Shown in pieces: positions 6,847-7,465 of a stretch of 7,465 nt of DNA (the stretch's first letter is position 1; each line of letters starts with the position of its first letter). Made by a program: the position numbers and the translations under genes. The notes beneath the pieces are model-generated. The model was not told the origin of the DNA. It saw nothing but the letters and a program-made list of their open reading frames with translations, and made no database searches. This DNA is from Phycisphaerales bacterium. Lineage in GTDB: Bacteria; Planctomycetota; Phycisphaerae; Phycisphaerales; SM1A02. Location: the NCBI GenBank assembly GCA_007127615.1, contig SKZB01000018.1, positions 1 to 7,465 on the forward strand, written 5' to 3'.

Positions 6847-6919
6847 AGCCACCGGGGGGACTTGAACCCCCAACCTCCAGATTACAAATCAGGCGCTCTG
6901 CCAATTGAGCTACGGTGGC
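6847..6919 (-). tRNA. tRNA-Thr (anticodon UGU)
   Basis: A full cloverleaf is visible on the minus strand: acceptor GCCACCG/CGGTGGC (7 pairs), D stem GCTC/GAGC, anticodon stem CCTGA/TCTGG with loop TTTGTAA giving anticodon TGT, a 5-base variable loop, and T stem GGGGG/CCCCC with loop TTCAAGT. The anticodon stem has one U-U mismatch (positions 29 and 41). The discriminator is T and CCA is not encoded (TTTG follows the acceptor stem), so CCA must be added by nucleotidyltransferase. The gene reads threonine ACA, and ACG/ACU by wobble. Confidence 0.96.
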
Positions 6920-6934
6920 GGTGGAGAACCCGGC

Positions 6935-6963
6935 AGCGTAGGTATTCGCCGTGAAGCTTTCAA
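6935..6963 (-). promoter_or_regulatory. Promoter of tRNA-Thr
   Basis: On the minus strand TTGAAA (6963-6958) and TACGCT (6940-6935) are 17 bases apart. Transcription would start about 8 bases before the mature tRNA. The -35 box matches the sigma-70 type consensus at 5 of 6 bases. Position, spacing and strand all agree with the tRNA gene, and possibly with the membrane-protein gene behind it. Confidence 0.6.
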
Positions 6964-7021
6964 CTCACGAACGAGACTTCCGCGGGAATGTGTCGAGAAC
7001 GAAGCGACGGAGGGCGAACGA

Positions 7022-7113
7022 CGGCTCGGCGTCCCCGCGGAGGCGGGGACCCAGAGGGTGCGCGACGGTCGCTGCGCGGAACCGGATTCCCGCCCGCTCG
7101 GGAACGACGAGGG
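7022..7113. repeat. Dispersed-type intergenic palindromic repeat unit
   Basis: Two hairpins stand at the ends: GTCCCCGC/GCGGGGAC (7031-7038 with 7043-7050, perfect 8-base stem) and TTCCCG/CGGGAA (7087-7092 with 7099-7104). The two ends are also roughly inverted copies of each other. Translated, the unit gives the familiar spurious peptides PAEAGTQ and DSRPLGNDE on one strand and VPERAGIR and GPRLRGD on the other. These are the signature of a widespread, mobile-like, non-coding repeat in many high-GC bacteria. Exact borders are estimated, and no second copy is in this window. Confidence 0.55.
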
Positions 7114-7120
7114 GTGTCGA

Positions 7121-7136
7121 GGCACGGAGGCACGGA
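7121..7136 (+). repeat. Two tandem copies of GGCACGGA
   Basis: The octamer GGCACGGA occurs twice in direct succession, followed by GAAAG. Short arrays of this type (CACGGAG units) occur between genes in several high-GC phyla. With only two copies it may be chance or a remnant attached to the neighbouring palindromic repeat. Confidence 0.4.
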
Positions 7137-7247
7137 GAAAGTCCGCGCGCCATCATCGGGGCTTCGGGGCATCAAGCGCTCGGCCGCCCTCGATGCCTGC
7201 CGGCCTCAATGCCGATCTGCCCGATTCGCGGTCAGCCCCAACCCGAC

Positions 7248-7256
7248 TGCTACACT
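7248..7256 (+). promoter_or_regulatory. Extended -10 promoter for a leaderless message
   Basis: TGC followed by TACACT is an extended -10 element (TGN plus TANNNT). Transcription would begin near 7263, which is the A of the ATG of the next gene. No good -35 box was found at 16 to 18 bases, which an extended -10 can tolerate, and no ribosome-binding site precedes the ATG. Confidence 0.45.
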
Positions 7257-7262
7257 CTGCTC

Positions 7263-7465
7263 ATGTCACAGATTCATCCTCCGCAGTTCGCGGTCATCTA
7301 CCGTTGGCGTCTGGCCGCAGGGAAGGAAGATCAGTTTCGCGCTGCCTGGGAGCGGGTCACCGTGGCGCTGCTGGCTCATCGCGGCGCGCTGGGCTCGCGC
7401 CTGCACCGAACCGATGACGGTACCTGGCTCGCCTACGCGCAGTGGCCCGACCGTGACTCCTGGCA
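7263..7465 (+). CDS. Antibiotic biosynthesis monooxygenase (ABM)-like domain protein (3' end cut by window)
   Basis: The first 67 codons of a small dimeric alpha+beta-barrel protein of ABM type. These are usually about 100 residues and act as cofactor-free monooxygenases, haem-degrading enzymes or proteins of unknown function; the substrate is not known here. Seen: a beta strand FAVIYRWRLAAGKEDQF at 9-25, the helix RAAWERVTVALL at 26-37, GALGSRLHRTDDG at 41-53, and the strand TWLAYAQWPDRDSW at 54-67, all in the order expected for the fold. ATG 7263 is the only nearby start; it has no ribosome site but an extended -10 box at the right distance for a leaderless transcript. No link to the LPS genes is evident. 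It is divergent from the tRNA. Confidence 0.75.
   Translation, partial: MSQIHPPQFAVIYRWRLAAGKEDQFRAAWERVTVALLAHRGALGSRLHRTDDGTWLAYAQWPDRDSW

Larger units (their letters stand above)
6920..7262. other. Non-coding stretch between the tRNA and the ABM-like gene
   Basis: No convincing gene is present in these 343 bases. It holds the tRNA promoter (6935-6963), a palindromic repeat unit (about 7022-7113), a doubled octamer (7121-7136), and an extended -10 box just before the gene at 7263. Open frames crossing it have repeat-derived composition. The segment 7137-7247 shows nothing specific beyond a possible weak 6-base stem (GGCATC at 7168-7173 with GATGCC at 7192-7197). Confidence 0.7.

Noticed and set aside
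5939..6865. 308-codon plus-strand open frame rich in Gln and Arg
   Set aside because: Antisense of the multi-pass membrane protein; hydrophobic codons read backwards give this composition.
6794..6904. N-terminal extension of the membrane protein by 37 residues
   Set aside because: The extension is the translated tRNA-Thr gene and its flank (LICNLEVGGSSPPG is a familiar tRNA artefact).
6905..7417. 170-codon plus-strand open frame crossing the non-coding region
   Set aside because: It starts in the tRNA, passes through the palindromic repeat and ends in the wrong frame of the ABM-like gene.
1..7465. CRISPR array, insertion sequence, toxin-antitoxin or defence genes
   Set aside because: No regularly spaced repeats, transposase motifs or small gene pairs were seen on either strand.

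Overview
The window is high in G+C (roughly two thirds by eye) and comes from a Gram-negative bacterium. Enzymes for the lipopolysaccharide (LPS) core or another surface glycolipid fill most of it: two GT4 glycosyltransferases, one WaaE-like GT2 glycosyltransferase, one WaaP/RfaY-type sugar kinase, one SAM methyltransferase and one multi-membrane GT-C-type protein. The lineage cannot be fixed from the sequence. The PlsY variant (GSKNIGATNVGR), scarce Shine-Dalgarno sites and a tRNA without encoded CCA made me think of Planctomycetota or a similar high-GC phylum, but this is only a guess.

Layout. Bases 1-3725 are one tight minus-strand operon, read right to left: GT2, GT4, WaaG-like GT4, plsY. 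The first two junctions are 4-base start/stop overlaps (GTGA, ATGA). The last gap is 36 bases. plsY runs off the left edge. From about 3756 the plus strand carries a small LPS kinase, then a SAM methyltransferase with its own promoter candidate. The methyltransferase overlaps tail to tail by 9 bases with a minus-strand gene for a 530-residue membrane protein (5201-6793). Just upstream of that gene, on the same strand, is a tRNA-Thr(UGU) gene with a good promoter. Bases 6920-7262 are non-coding and hold the tRNA promoter, a dispersed-type palindromic repeat and a short tandem repeat. At the right edge is the start of an antibiotic-biosynthesis-monooxygenase-like gene that looks leaderless.

How the genes fit together. 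The GT2 and two GT4 enzymes would add sugars to a lipid-linked core on the cytoplasmic side of the inner membrane. The kinase would phosphorylate a core sugar, the methyltransferase could decorate a glycan, and the GT-C-like protein could use polyprenyl-linked sugars on the periplasmic face. plsY makes lysophosphatidic acid, the first phospholipid precursor, so its place in the operon may link phospholipid supply with glycolipid supply.

I found no clearly new defence or mobile system. The most interesting signal is a run of eight G at the end of one glycosyltransferase gene: one added G would fuse it in frame to the next glycosyltransferase. Other points worth a look are the leaderless-type start at 7263, a perfect palindrome before the kinase ATGs, and the tRNA-membrane protein arrangement.
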